Positions 1 through 10,400 of a stretch of DNA of 64,000 nt are shown in pieces. How positions within the stretch are numbered: position 1 is the stretch's first letter; every line of letters starts with the position of its first letter. Origin of the DNA: Sabethes cyaneus (taxonomy: Eukaryota > Arthropoda > Insecta > Diptera > Culicidae); the NCBI RefSeq assembly GCF_943734655.1, contig NC_071354.1, positions 57,081,544 to 57,145,543 of the forward strand. Reading direction: 5' to 3'. A model generated the notes under the pieces. That model searched no databases and was not told the origin of the DNA. It saw only the letters and a list, made by a program, of their open reading frames with translations. Both the position numbers and the translations under genes were made by a program.

Positions 1-2597
1 TCGGACACCATTGCCAGACCATGTGCTGCTACCGAAACTGTTGTCATCGGTCATAAAAAACCTGTTGGAGACTACCCCCTGGAACAACCCTCTGGCTGTT
101 CTTACATCGTAAATTTTCCTAAAGCCAATTCGGGTCCAGTCGGAGTTCATAAATAAAAGTATTCCCACTCACCTCAGCTTACCTGCGCGTTTATGTGTAT
201 ATTAGTATTCAGCATTCGGGACGTATTGCTGCTGTCCGCTTGCCGAATCCTATTTCGGATGATGCAGGGTTTTCTTTTTTATATTTATTACGACTACATC
301 GTACTCGTGACTGCAAGTTCGTGACAATTTGGACGAGAATTTGGCTGGCATCCGTAACCGACGAGAAGCGTTGTGCGCGCAGAGATGCGGATATCCGAGA
401 AGTTGTCAACCAGCCATCAGCCAGAGTGAGAAAATGATGCTTTAACAACCGACCCAAAGCATCAGTCGGCTGAGCCGAATGAGTCACATTAAGCAAACAA
501 GTAATTTATGAATTGTAATAAAACATCATAAAAGTAGTAATAAAATCGCTACGAAACATGATTTACGCAACTGAGGCGTTCTTGCGATTTCAATATGAGA
601 ATGATGTTCTTTGTTTTTATATACGTACAATAGACAGTATAAAAATCATGGACAGTTTTGCTTTTTTATAATTTTATTATCCATTTGCATGAAAGGAAGA
701 AGTTCACTGTAGCAATTTTGGAATGTTTCGCGAAATTGATTTGATGAAATATCAGCTTTTAGAAGTCTTATTTTAGTATTCAAATGCATTCATACAAAGT
801 CGTCGCATGTTATACAACGCTATACACGTAGACATCATAGAAGAAAACCGTATGCAATCTGATAAGTCTGTCCAATAATATCAGTGCCGTTTTAGCTTTG
901 CATATTCCATTCTTCACCGTCTCTGCACGGTACTTTTTGCACAAATCTCGCCCTCTAATATGGTGAGTCACGAACCTCCAAATCCACCGATGATTAATTA
1001 CCGGTACGGTCAGCAGTCAAACTCCCTGTCGTAGTTCATACACCACCGCTCCTGGCTGCCACAAGATGACAATCTTATCCCATTTCGCATTGCTCCGGTT
1101 CGCTGCAACGTAAAACAATGCGTCCCGTTTTGCACTCCAGAAATGATTTATGGGCGAGGCAAAATTAAATACGACGCTCCTAGTTATGTGACGGTACCGT
1201 TTAGCCCCATGTTTCCTGCACTTTTCTTTCGGTATCATATGAAGTATCCTAGTGGATAGCTCACTGCTCCTTACAGCGCCGTGGTGGCTTACCTACTTTT
1301 GCTAACATTTTGTCAAAGTCCAACCGAAAACATCCGCATGCAGAAATGGTGCTCGTTCACTGCACCACGCACTCGGCCTCACCGCAACGGCTCGTTAAAC
1401 AATGATCGCTCGCTACGGTTTGGGTTTTCAAATAAACGAAAAAATATTTTCCTCCAGCTGTTTGGGTCACTGTTTTCTTTTATTTCTTAATCAGAAAGAA
1501 GTAAAATGTTGCATTGCTTTTAAAATAATAGACACCTTCTCTGCTAAATGACTGCGGCATGACGGAACCCCTTGAAGGACGATAAACGACTGAGCTGGCT
1601 GTCACCATCTCAAGGCCGGAAGTCGTGCTGAAAAAAAAAACAACCAACAGAAAATGCTCTAGTTAAGCATGAACCAGAGTTATATTTCTATCTGGGTGCA
1701 ATTTTACAGCAACCGTCAATTTATCACACGGGACGAGAATTCAATTTAAGAGTTCATTTTTTCCTGCCCTATCCAACGGCTGGCCGATGGTGAGCTTCAT
1801 TTCTTCCTAGATTCCATGCTTTACGCATGGAAACTTATTCTCTTTTCCGTGGAACTATCTCAAGCAATCAGATACGAGTTTGTTTTACGACATTCTTCAA
1901 ATGGAATGAAATGAAATATACTGCGAACGTTGTATACTATGATAGAGGGTCAAGGGCCAAAGAAAAGAAAATATAAAACCACGTAGAGATCACTAATGAA
2001 TCCGGACTCAAACTCTGCCCGTTCCTTCACTTATAATCCTTTCATTATTTCAAGTAATGAATTATTGCACCGAATCCTGTCGGCGCGGAGTGGAAACATA
2101 CTGCTAATAAATTTAAAAGTTTTTCTTCAAGATCGCACTATTAGCAACAGATCCGAATGCCGGCTGGTGAACCATCAGTACCAGTACAAAAAGGCAAAAC
2201 TTCTCCGGCTGATTCCCGGATTCCATCCATTGGGTTCAATGGCGAAAGTTCGCGGTACACTGTGTTATTCGTATTTAGGTTTAAACAGTTTCTTACACGG
2301 AGAAGTTCAAAAAATTCGGAAGCGAAACTGAAGCGAAAGTGCATATGATGCATTAAAACTTCTGAATAGTATGTACTTATTTCGGTTAGTTACAAAGAAT
2401 ATTTTCGAGTTTTTCAGGTTATAGATGTTCCGATTTGGTTTTGTTCTTTCTTCCAACTTCCAAGTTGACTGTTTTATTACTAATTGTATTATATTAACTA
2501 TAAGTAACAAAAACAAATTGTTGGGAATGCTGAAGGAGCTTTGGGTAAACAAGGGAAGAATTTTAAGATAAAATATAAACAAAAATGTAACGCTTCT
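1..2597. other. Unassigned AT-rich DNA
   Basis: I recognise no gene, RNA or mobile element here. Open frames are short (up to 111 codons), overlap on both strands and show no domain motif. The first 200 bases are less AT-rich, but I cannot build an exon from them. Short A and T runs are common. Confidence 0.6.
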
Positions 2598-2800
2598 AAG
2601 GAATGACATGACCGACGAAAAAAATTTAAAAAAATCAGGTTTTTTTTTGCTATTTTCGATCTTATCGAGTTTACCACATGTTTTGATACTAATTTTGCAA
2701 CGATCAATCCACGAGAAGTGGATGAAAAAGAATCATACATCTGAAAATTCCAGTACATTGTGGAACAAATTTGACGCTTTTTAAAGCCGCTCCTGTGAAA
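2598..2800 (-). repeat. Dispersed repeat, family R1, copy 1
   Basis: The reverse complement matches 11621-11826 through much of its length. Shared landmarks are CAGGAGCGGC near one end, a TTGTTCCAC..ACTGGAAT block, CCACTTCTCGTGG in the middle and GGTCATGTC/GGTCGTTTATGTC near the other end. The copies are clearly diverged. I see no coding capacity and no clear inverted ends, so the class is unknown. The CCACTTCTCGTGG block is itself a short palindrome. Confidence 0.6.
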
Positions 2801-3383
2801 ACATATAACTATATATATAACATATAATTTTTTCTTGGAAACTAATCAATGAATTGGAATAAAAAATTTTATTTTGTTTGTAGATTTTTGAAACTTTATA
2901 ACAAACTATTGGCGTCATACTTTTGTTGAGAGCGGCACACAGCATACAAAAAAAAGTAGAAAAGTCTGTGTCTCAGGAGAGGACACAAATGCGGACTTGG
3001 CGTTGGACTACGAATGTATACATCTATAGGTATGGTCCCTCCCCTTAATATTGATACTCCGGACCTTCCTATAGCTTTCATGACACCAAATTTGAGCGTC
3101 ATTAGGTCGAAGTGTATACAACAACTCGATACATCTGCAACAATCTGTGAATTTCACTCTTTAAATAATCTAAATGATGGAACACTATTCGCCCTGTATT
3201 AAAGCTACGTTCGTAACTCAAGACTGCCTAACTTTTGGTTTTCCAATCATTACCTAATTTTGAAAGATTTATTACAATCTCTGTTTTGATTTATTGTCCG
3301 TCAAGTTTTAAATTAAGCTGTAAATGCCACGCATTTTTAGTGACTAGTTTTGAAATAGCGATATAGATCTGTGTAGTTTCCAT
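2801..3383. other. Unassigned AT-rich DNA
   Basis: Nothing recognisable. It contains a (TA)n-like stretch near 2810-2825 and no open frame with a motif. Confidence 0.5.
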
Positions 3384-3565
3384 CCAGCTAGCACCAACCC
3401 GTATATCAATAGTCGTAACGCTCAAAATTATTCGTAATCACGTATATCGCCTCCAAAATAGTACGGATATGCCAATTTTGCGCATGAAATACGATTTATT
3501 TAGCATGTATATCTGTACGTAATACTGATTTTTACCTTTTTTATACATATGAAAATGCTAGCTGG
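3384..3565. mobile_element. Small MITE candidate with CCAGCTAGCA ends
   Basis: CCAGCTAGCA at 3384-3393 is repeated in inverted form, TGCTAGCTGG, at 3556-3565. The interior is AT-rich with ACGTATAT-like words and has no coding capacity. A clean target duplication is not visible, so this could be a decayed MITE or a chance 10-bp inverted repeat. Confidence 0.4.
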
Positions 3566-3658
3566 GCAGTACTTTGCATAGTCAAAATTCAATAAATAAT
3601 ATGCAAATGTACACAACTGAATGTAGCGATCCTATAACCTAGAAGAAAATTGAGAGTA

Positions 3659-4067
3659 CACTAAAGTCGCTTTTTACGCGAAGGATACGTCCCGCGTAAA
3701 TCAAACCGCGCGTAAATTCCGAAAATCGCGTAAAAAACCGCGTAAATTCCGAAATTCGCGTAAAAAAAACGGGGAAATTCCAGAATTCGCGTAAAATAAA
3801 AACCAAAATTTCGTGTAAAAAAAACTTTGTGGTTTTTAACACTACGCGAAAAAATAGACGTTTTGAGCACATCCGCGTAAATTCCGAAAATCGCGTAAAA
3901 AACCGCGTAAATTCCGAAAATCGCGTAAATTTCGAAAATCGCGTAAATTCCGAAATTCGTGTAAAAAAAAGCCGCGTAAATTCCGAAATTCGCGTAAAAA
4001 ACCACGTAAATTCCGAAATTCGCGTAAAAATAGTACGTGAAAAACCGCGTAAAAAGCGACTTCAGTG
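3659..4067. mobile_element. TA-flanked MITE with an internal minisatellite
   Basis: The left end CACTAAAGTCGCTTTTTACG (from 3659) and the inverted right end CACTGAAGTCGCTTTTTACG (read back from 4067) match at all but one position. TA lies directly outside both ends (3657-3658 and 4068-4069), the target duplication of Tc1/mariner/pogo-type elements. The 409-bp element has no transposase. Its interior is almost entirely a short tandem repeat built on CGCGTAAATTCCGAAAATCG and variants, the same word that ends each terminal repeat. Confidence 0.85.
3680..4045. repeat. Minisatellite, unit about 15-30 bp (CGCGTAAATTCCGAAA)
   Basis: Roughly a dozen imperfect units of CGCGTAAATTCCGAAA(A/T)T are separated by CGCGTAAAAAAC linkers. 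All six frames tend to stay open because the unit lacks stops, which yields spurious repetitive proteins on both strands. The array sits wholly inside the MITE at 3659-4067 and probably arose by expansion of the terminal-repeat word TTTACGCG. Confidence 0.85.
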
Positions 4068-4069
4068 TA

Positions 4070-4249
4070 TTTAGATCACATAAACGAACTAACTTCTCCT
4101 TCTGCCTTCCAACAAAGCAAAAAATAAACGTTTTATCGTGAACCCAGCAGAAGAGTAAAGGAGTAACTCGCTATTTTCAGCCAAGTAGCGGCAGTGAAAC
4201 AGCCTTCAGAAGGTGTTTTCCAAATCATTGCTCAAAAAGATAAAAGCAT
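4070..4249. other. Spacer, nothing recognised
   Basis: Short non-coding stretch between the MITE and the antisense LINE relic. Confidence 0.5.
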
Positions 4250-4890
4250 ACATTGGATTTGTAGATTTAAATGCGCCCTTTTTAGCCTTGATGTATAAAG
4301 ATATTCGAACAAGATATTTGTCAGTATTCCTGAAGTTTGTGTCACATTGACTGTGAGACCTGCTGCTTGGAAGCTCTCGAAGAGGTTCTAGCTTGCTCTA
4401 CATATCGTTTCGGCGTTATGCAAGCAGGACAATGTCGTCGGCTAGGTCGAGGTCATCAAGCTGATCCATCGTTTGAGGATTCCAAGGCAATCCTCGAATT
4501 GGTCTACTGTCAATTGCTCCAACTAATGTCTAATCTATAACGATGAGTGATGATAAATTGCAGCCCTGTCTCACACACGGACAAGACGCCGTTGTGCAAA
4601 ACCTTGCACGAGCACGCCTCATTCCGAGCTTAGATGAGATGGACTAACTTATCTGCAACTCCTTTATGCTTAAGTGCGCCCCAGATGTGTTTGTGGTTGA
4701 GTCGGTCAAACGCTTTTTCGAAGTCAACAAACACCAGCTGAAGAGAGTCCTGGAATACGTTGATTTGCTCCAGTATAATGCGGAGCGTTGCGATATGGTC
4801 TACATATGACCGGCCAGCTAGGAATCCAGCTTGCTGCCGCCGTAGAGTAGCGTCGATCGTCTCCTGGAACTGGTTGAGGATGACTTTACC
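4250..4890 (-). pseudogene. Non-LTR retrotransposon RT relic (LINE, clade uncertain)
   Basis: Read on the minus strand, 4885 to 4670 encodes a reverse-transcriptase stretch with QAGFLAGRSYVDHIATLRII and FVDFEKAFDRLNHKHIW, the A-box region of LINE RTs. Further along, around 4420-4480, LDDLDLADDIVLLA carries the catalytic ADD motif. The frame is broken by stops and shifts between the two blocks, so it is dead. The endonuclease and most of the 5' half are missing. It differs from the RTE-like family that recurs elsewhere in the window (FVDFKAAYDTVDR). I cannot place its clade by eye. Confidence 0.8.
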
Positions 4891-4896
4891 TAAACC

Positions 4897-4930
4897 TAAA
4901 CCTTACAGAAACATAAACCTTACAGAAACA
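4897..4930 (+). repeat. 17-bp tandem duplication
   Basis: TAAACCTTACAGAAACA occurs twice in direct succession (4897-4913 and 4914-4930), exactly between the LINE relic and the truncated 5' side of the BEL element. It may mark the junction where BEL 5' sequence was lost. Confidence 0.8.
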
Positions 4931-4967
4931 TCAACCCAAAAACCAATACTTTACCTTATAGTGTACT

Positions 4968-7900
4968 TTGAGAGTAATACAGAGCAACGTAATGATACAC
5001 CAGTTACCGCATTTAGTAAAGGTTCGCAGCAGTAGTGGTGAACTTCAAGAATGCCGTGCTGTTCTCGATTCGTGTGCGATGTCGACGTTTATGACAACTG
5101 CGTGTGCAAAGAGGTTGCGACTTACAACCTTTTCATCGAACGTGTCTGTTGTTGGATTTGGGGGAGCAGGAAGGCAAATTACAGAATCAGTTGTCGCCCA
5201 TGTTAGTTCAAGGTCATCTTATTTCGAATCGATGGCTGAATTTTTGGTTACCCCTCGAATCACAAATAAATTACCGTTGCGATCTTTTGATATTGCCAAT
5301 TGGAATATTCCCGACTGGATAGATCTTGCGGATCCACAGTTTAATAAAACAGCGAAAATTGATATCCTTTTCGGAATCGTTGAATGGGACAAAATGATGC
5401 TGTTTAAGTCCTATACACTATCGAAAGAGCTTCCGACCTTCCGACAGACAGTATTTGGCTGGGTTGCAGGTGGTCATGTAAAGGAGAGAGATAGTTACCC
5501 TCAAGTGCAAGTGCTCTCAGTGACGAATGAACAATTAGACAAACAAGTTTCGAAATTCTGGTGTATCGAAAATTACGGTTCCGAAAATAGTTGGTCCGTC
5601 GAAGAACAAGCCGCGGAAGATCATTTTGTATCGAACCACAGTCGTGATGTTACAGGTCGGTATACTGTAGCGCTACCGTTCAGAAGCATGGAAATTGACC
5701 TTGGAGACTCTAGACATATGGCTCACCGCAGGTTCCTTCTTTTGGAGGCGAGACTCACGAAGGATCAGAAACTTTACGCTGATTATAAACAATTTATGCA
5801 GGAGTTCATCGACCTGGGCCATATGGAACAAATTGGCACGTTCAACCCAGTAGAGTTGCAATCGGAAAAGCAATATTTTTTGCCGCATCATGCTGTCAAA
5901 CGCCCAGATAGTAGTACGACGAAACTCAGGGTGGTGTTCGATGCTTCGGCTAAAACTAGCAATGGAAAATCGCTGAATGATCAACTTATGGTGGGACCAA
6001 CGTTGCAACCCCAGCTTGTCGATACGCTGCTTCGCTTTCGAACGTACAAGGTCGCGGTCACATCCGATGTTTCGAAAATGTTCCGACAAATTTTAGTACG
6101 CAAAGAAGATCGACGTTTCCAGCAGATTCTTTGGAGATCCAGTACCAAGGATGAAATCGGTGTTTATCAGTTAACGACAGTTACCTATGGTACTGCCAGC
6201 GCCCCGTTTTTGGCAGTCCGGACACTAATGCAGATTTGTGAAGATGAAGCAGAGCAGTATCCCCTTGCAGCAGAAGTTGGCAAGAAATCGGTATATGTCG
6301 ACGATGTTTTATTCGGTGCTGATACGGTAGAGGAAGCACGAGAGTTGAAAGGGCAACTAGCTGCTATGCTCGAAAAGGCAGGATTCGAGTTGCATAAGTG
6401 GTGCTCAAATAGCAAAGAGGTGTTGGCTGATATTCCCGAAGCCAGGCTGGAGCAAAAGGTACTGCTGAACAAAGAAGGCCGAACTAAAACCCTTGGGTTA
6501 ACTTGGCAACCCGATGAAGATGTATTCAGTTTCGAAGTTATGTCAATTGCCTTTGACGAAGGAGTACCGACCAAACGAACAATTCTCTCAGACATATCAA
6601 AGTTATTCGATCCACTTGGCCTAGCAGGACCAGTTATTATGACAGGTAAACTCATCATGCAAGAACTATGGAAAGAGAAACTAAATTGGGACGAGCCGCT
6701 GGAAGCTGGTATAGAAAACATGTGGAACGAGTATCGACTACAGTTACAGACGATGAACACAATTCGGATTAGTCGCTGTGTACTTCCATTGTTGCAAACA
6801 GAATTTGTAGAACTTGCTGGGTTCTGTGATGCATCGCAGAAGGGCTACGGAGCATGTTTGTACTTAAGGTCGCGAAATTCGCAAGGTCAAATCTCCATTC
6901 GTTTACTATGTTCAAAATCTCGCGTCGCACCTATCAAGGGAAATCGAACCACGATTCTGCGCCTAGAGCTATGTGGAGCTCGTTTGCTCGCTCAATTAGC
7001 AGATAATGTAAGACGATCCCTACCAGTTACCGTGAACCGAGTTCGTTTTTGGTCCGACTCCACTATTGCTCTCAGCTGGATCAACACTTGCCCCAGTAAA
7101 CTGGATGTTTTTGTATCAAACCGTGTCGCTGCAATACAACAGCTGTCCGACCCAAGCGAATGGTGTCACGTCAGCACGCATGACAATCCGGCAGATTTGG
7201 TCTCACGTGGAATTATGCCCCAAGAGCTTCATTCATCTAAACTTTGGTGGTGTGGACCGCCATTCCTACGTAAAAACGATATCGTCTGGCCAAAGGGAGT
7301 GCAGCTGGTTGACCCCATGCAGCTGCCAGAATTGATCCAGGTTACCGCCATGCCCGCAGTGGTCGAAAGGCTGCATTTATTCGACAATTGCAGCAAGTAC
7401 AACATAATGCTTCGAGTCGTCGCGCGTATCAAGCGCATGTTCCAGAATCGTCAGCGTAGTGCAGAGAATCAACGTCGTGGAGAGTTTAGTGCAGAGGAAA
7501 TGCGATACGCCAAGCTTACAATTGTTCGTCTCGTCCAGAAGGAGAGCTTTCCGGAAGTATTCGCCCAATTACGAGAGGAGGTAACATCGAAGAACCATTC
7601 GCTAATACCGCTTTCTCCGTTTGTAGACAACCACGGACTACTGAGGGTCGGTGGACGTCTATCGAAATCGGCCTGCTCATATGATACTAAACACCAGATG
7701 ATCCTTCCCAAGAACCATCCCGTCACAGGTGCAATCATCCGGTCTTTCCATGAGTCCAACATCCACGCCGGCATTCAGGTCACACTTGCTGCAACCAGAA
7801 GGGAATTTTGGATCATCAGAGGAAGAAGCGTGGTCAAGCAGGTCATCAAGAGCTGTGTCGTTTGTTTCAAGAGCAATCCCCGTCCAATTCAACAGTACAT

Positions 7901-8930
7901 GGGTGATTTGCCAGCTTGCCGTGTGGAAGGACAGTATCCGTTTTATCGAGTCGGTATCGATCTCTGTGGACCAGTATTCTTGAAGCAGCGCAATAAACGT
8001 TCCACCGTCGAGTATAAAGGATGGATTGTGCTTTACATTTGTCTGGCAACAAAAGCGATCCACCTCGAGTTGGTCAGCGAGTTATCAACCGCAGCATTTT
8101 TGGCATCATTCGATCGTTTCGTTAGCCGTCGAGGTAGACCTATCGCAGTTTGGACCGACAACGGCACAAATTTTGTTGGCGCCGCTAATTTGTTGAAAGA
8201 ATGGGAGAAGTTTTTTAAGAGTTTCGACAACCAAGACGACATTCTACGAGCCTACGGCAACAGTGTCGAGTGGCACTTCAATCCCCCAGAGGCACCGCAC
8301 TTCGGCGGTATTTGGGAATCAAACATCCGTCAAACCAAGGTGTTATTGTTGAAGCATACAGCAGCAGCAGCTCTGAGTTTCGAAGAGTTCTCAACCGTTT
8401 TGTGTCGAATTGAAGCGGTTTTAAATGCGAGACCGCTCACCCCGCTATCGGACGATCCAGAGGATTTTGAGGCGTTAACTCCGGGACACTTTTTGGTATT
8501 TCGATCTTTGAACGCTGTCGCACGTCCCGTAGTCATCGATCAACGTAAGCATCCTAGGCAACGAAATGAACACATCACCGCTATCATTCAGCACTTCTGG
8601 AATCGTTGGCAATCGGAGTATCTTTCGTCGCTACAAGTACGATACAAGTGGCACAAGAAGGTAGAAGTCGAAGTAGGTCAACTTGTGCTCATCAAAAAGG
8701 ACAACATGCCAGTTCAGAAATGGCTACTTGGCCGTATTATCGAGGTCATCCCTGGTACCGAAGGTGTTGTACGAGTCGTCGACGTCAAAACAGAGAATGG
8801 AATTTTGCGAAGACCTGTATCGAAGCTGTGCTTTCTACCCATCGACCCAGAGCAGAGTTTCGAAAGGGACACCTTTCAACGGCGGGAGGATGTTCAGAAT
8901 AATCTGATCGAATCGGCATCACTGCAATAA
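4968..8930 (+). CDS. pol: BEL/Pao retrotransposon Pol polyprotein (5' truncated element)
   Basis: An uninterrupted 1,320-codon frame. It would supply protease, reverse transcriptase, RNase H and integrase for an LTR retrotransposon. Domains in order: DUF1758-type aspartic protease near the start with D34-S-C; RT around 315-510 with D367 (TSDVSKMF) and YVDD at 443-446; RNase H around 615-745 with D621, E667, D697 and the HDNPAD block at 738-743; integrase zinc finger H928-x4-H933 and C963-x2-C966; integrase core D998, D1064 and E1117; a C-terminal DUF5641-like domain at about 1195-1290. The domain order and the DUF1758/DUF5641 pair identify BEL/Pao. The frame begins just after a TAG with no ATG at its edge (first ATG is codon 9). 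Gag and the 5' LTR are absent upstream, so this is the 3' part of an element, not a complete gene. All catalytic residues I looked for in RT, RNase H and integrase are present. Confidence 0.95.
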   Translation: MRVIQSNVMIHQLPHLVKVRSSSGELQECRAVLDSCAMSTFMTTACAKRLRLTTFSSNVSVVGFGGAGRQITESVVAHVSSRSSYFESMAEFLVTPRITNKLPLRSFDIANWNIPDWIDLADPQFNKTAKIDILFGIVEWDKMMLFKSYTLSKELPTFRQTVFGWVAGGHVKERDSYPQVQVLSVTNEQLDKQVSKFWCIENYGSENSWSVEEQAAEDHFVSNHSRDVTGRYTVALPFRSMEIDLGDSRHMAHRRFLLLEARLTKDQKLYADYKQFMQEFIDLGHMEQIGTFNPVELQSEKQYFLPHHAVKRPDSSTTKLRVVFDASAKTSNGKSLNDQLMVGPTLQPQLVDTLLRFRTYKVAVTSDVSKMFRQILVRKEDRRFQQILWRSSTKDEIGVYQLTTVTYGTASAPFLAVRTLMQICEDEAEQYPLAAEVGKKSVYVDDVLFGADTVEEARELKGQLAAMLEKAGFELHKWCSNSKEVLADIPEARLEQKVLLNKEGRTKTLGLTWQPDEDVFSFEVMSIAFDEGVPTKRTILSDISKLFDPLGLAGPVIMTGKLIMQELWKEKLNWDEPLEAGIENMWNEYRLQLQTMNTIRISRCVLPLLQTEFVELAGFCDASQKGYGACLYLRSRNSQGQISIRLLCSKSRVAPIKGNRTTILRLELCGARLLAQLADNVRRSLPVTVNRVRFWSDSTIALSWINTCPSKLDVFVSNRVAAIQQLSDPSEWCHVSTHDNPADLVSRGIMPQELHSSKLWWCGPPFLRKNDIVWPKGVQLVDPMQLPELIQVTAMPAVVERLHLFDNCSKYNIMLRVVARIKRMFQNRQRSAENQRRGEFSAEEMRYAKLTIVRLVQKESFPEVFAQLREEVTSKNHSLIPLSPFVDNHGLLRVGGRLSKSACSYDTKHQMILPKNHPVTGAIIRSFHESNIHAGIQVTLAATRREFWIIRGRSVVKQVIKSCVVCFKSNPRPIQQYMGDLPACRVEGQYPFYRVGIDLCGPVFLKQRNKRSTVEYKGWIVLYICLATKAIHLELVSELSTAAFLASFDRFVSRRGRPIAVWTDNGTNFVGAANLLKEWEKFFKSFDNQDDILRAYGNSVEWHFNPPEAPHFGGIWESNIRQTKVLLLKHTAAAALSFEEFSTVLCRIEAVLNARPLTPLSDDPEDFEALTPGHFLVFRSLNAVARPVVIDQRKHPRQRNEHITAIIQHFWNRWQSEYLSSLQVRYKWHKKVEVEVGQLVLIKKDNMPVQKWLLGRIIEVIPGTEGVVRVVDVKTENGILRRPVSKLCFLPIDPEQSFERDTFQRREDVQNNLIESASLQ
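8878..8890 (+). promoter_or_regulatory. Probable polypurine tract of the BEL element
   Basis: A purine-rich tract (CGGCGGGAGGA within 8879-8890) immediately precedes TGTTCAGAAT. BEL elements prime plus-strand DNA at such a tract next to the 3' LTR. It overlaps the last codons of Pol. Confidence 0.55.
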
Positions 8931-9245
8931 CGAGTGAAAGATGCAACAGCGCTATCGTCCTATCGTCTTATCGTCGTGTTTCGAACATTGCACATCGTAG
9001 CGATTTTGTCCCGAGTGCGCACATATACATTGCTGCAGCAAGTCACGAAGAACCGAAGAACAAAATATACATGCTTATGTACCGATATACATTGTAAACT
9101 GTAGATATAAGTGGCCACTAGTTTTAATTTTCCGACGAGTTATCGTTTGACTATCGATTAAATCAGACCAGGATAAAATTAAATTATTTTTCTAATTCGA
9201 ATCCTCCAGTCTCGCGTTAAAACCGGTGAACCGGAAAACCCTTCA
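8891..9245 (+). repeat. Probable BEL 3' LTR (right edge uncertain)
   Basis: Starts with TGTTCAGAAT directly after the purine tract and overlaps the last 40 bases of Pol. The region is non-coding and moderately AT-rich. The right edge cannot be fixed without a 5' LTR to compare; a CA at about 9244-9245 is one candidate. Confidence 0.45.
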
Positions 9246-9437
9246 GGCTCCGCCGACGATAAGGAGCCGGACCGTGTCGAGTCTCGTACAGTCTCCTTTT
9301 TTGAGAACTTTGACTTTGGGGATATGCCCTGCATCCACTCCACCGGTAAACTTCCGGTTACCCATATTTATATTGCTGAAAAGCTGATGCATCATCTGGA
9401 ATGACAAAGATGGGTTAGATTTCTGCATCTCGGCTGA
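9246..9437. other. Unassigned, between BEL and LINE fragment
   Basis: No recognised feature. A 61-codon minus-strand frame here has no motif I know. Confidence 0.4.
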
Positions 9438-9611
9438 AATACCGGGGCCGTGCTACTACGAATCAAATTTTTACTCTCCGACAAATACCCCAGAAATGTC
9501 GGGACAACGAGCCCACCCATCATATTTTCGTGGATTTCTAGGCAGCATATGATACAGTTGAACGCGCACAGCTATGGCAGATAATGCACGAGTACGGTTT
9601 TCTGAACAAAC
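9438..9611 (+). pseudogene. RTE-like LINE RT fragment, part 1
   Basis: Encodes degraded versions of the RTE-like family RT seen intact-looking at 60480-61080: a TTNQIFTL-like block, HHIFVDF with the catalytic-region Asp, AYDTVER and LWQIMHEYGF. It is cut at 9611 by a solo LTR and resumes at 10147 with LTRLIKVTLERVICYV. Frames are broken. Confidence 0.85.
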
Positions 9612-10146
9612 TGTGCACGCTCGATCATGAATTACCAACAACAATAACAGCAACAAGACATCGAACCGCCGCTGCAAAGTAAGCCACACCTTTTTTTCAT
9701 CGTCTTCCATTCTACGTGTTTCTAGCGAGACGAGCGGCAACAGCAGCAGCGAAGAAGAAGAAGAAGATGCCATGCTATATAAGCAGTGCGCTGCTTCACT
9801 GGCATAGTGTTGCTGCAGCAGACTCGCGGACCAAATCGTACTTTTTAGGACAAGAAAGTTTTCTCTACACTGTTATCCGCTGTGGCCCAAGCAAAACAAC
9901 TATTCAATCTCCCACTGCTGGTTGAGTGCTTGCTGTTGACGGACTTGCGGACCAAACCCGTCTTTTTAAGGATAAGCATGAAGAGTGAAATTGTTATCCG
10001 CAAGTGCCTGAACATTCTTTTCTCGACGGCTTCTAGTTTGAACGGCACCGTTCCTGTTCGGTCTTGTCAAGACATGTTTGCTCATGCCGCAACAACGCTA
10101 GGAAGTCATTTCGTTCCATCCCGAGGAGTCAACCACGGCTCCGACA
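9612..10146. mobile_element. Solo LTR (535 bp) with 5-bp target duplication
   Basis: The insert starts TGTGCACGCTC and ends CTCCGACA (TGT...ACA termini) and is flanked by the direct repeat CAAAC at 9607-9611 and 10147-10151. Removing it and one CAAAC restores the LINE reading GFLNKLTRLI. No internal retroelement coding is present, so recombination between two LTRs has probably removed the body. It does not resemble the BEL 3' LTR at 8891. The family (gypsy, BEL or copia) cannot be told from an LTR alone. Confidence 0.85.
9776..9783 (+). promoter_or_regulatory. TATA box in the solo LTR
   Basis: TATATAAG within GCTATATAAGCAGTG lies about 165 bp into the LTR and is followed about 20 bp later by TTCACTGG, an initiator-like word. 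This is the usual U3/R promoter arrangement of an LTR and suggests the plus orientation. Confidence 0.55.
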
Positions 10147-10400
10147 CAAACTGACGCGGTTGATTAAAGTTACGCTGGAGCGAGTGATATGCTACGTATG
10201 CGTTTCGGGGACACTCTCGATTCGTTTCGACTCGCGCAAACGTTTTCGGCAAGGGGATGGACTGTCCAGTATGTTATTCAATATCGCTGTCGATGGTGTG
10301 ATCCGGCGAATGGGAATCGGACCGAGAGGAACGATCTTGAGCAAGAGCAGCTAACTCCTAGCCTTCGCAGACGACGTAGGCAAATTGCACCACGGAAGAA
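10147..10400 (+). pseudogene. RTE-like LINE RT fragment, part 2
   Basis: Continues part 1 after the solo LTR: LTRLIKVTLERVICYVCVSG, RFRQGDGLSSMLFNIAVDGV and, after a shift, FADDV, the catalytic FADD box. Similarity stops near 10400, where the mariner insertion region starts; it resumes after 11030 with the C-terminal part. Confidence 0.85.

Noticed and set aside
3661..4074. Open frames on both strands with repetitive proteins (FGIYA..., RVNSE...), and a CRISPR-like look of spaced repeats
   Set aside because: The frames are by-products of the minisatellite inside a TA-flanked MITE. Spacers are not unique and the host is a eukaryote, so neither a protein nor a CRISPR array is supported.
6185..6760. 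191-codon minus-strand frame
   Set aside because: Antisense shadow of the BEL Pol reverse-transcriptase region, with no motif of its own.
9243..9428. 61-codon minus-strand frame as a gag remnant
   Set aside because: No zinc knuckle or other gag feature could be seen.
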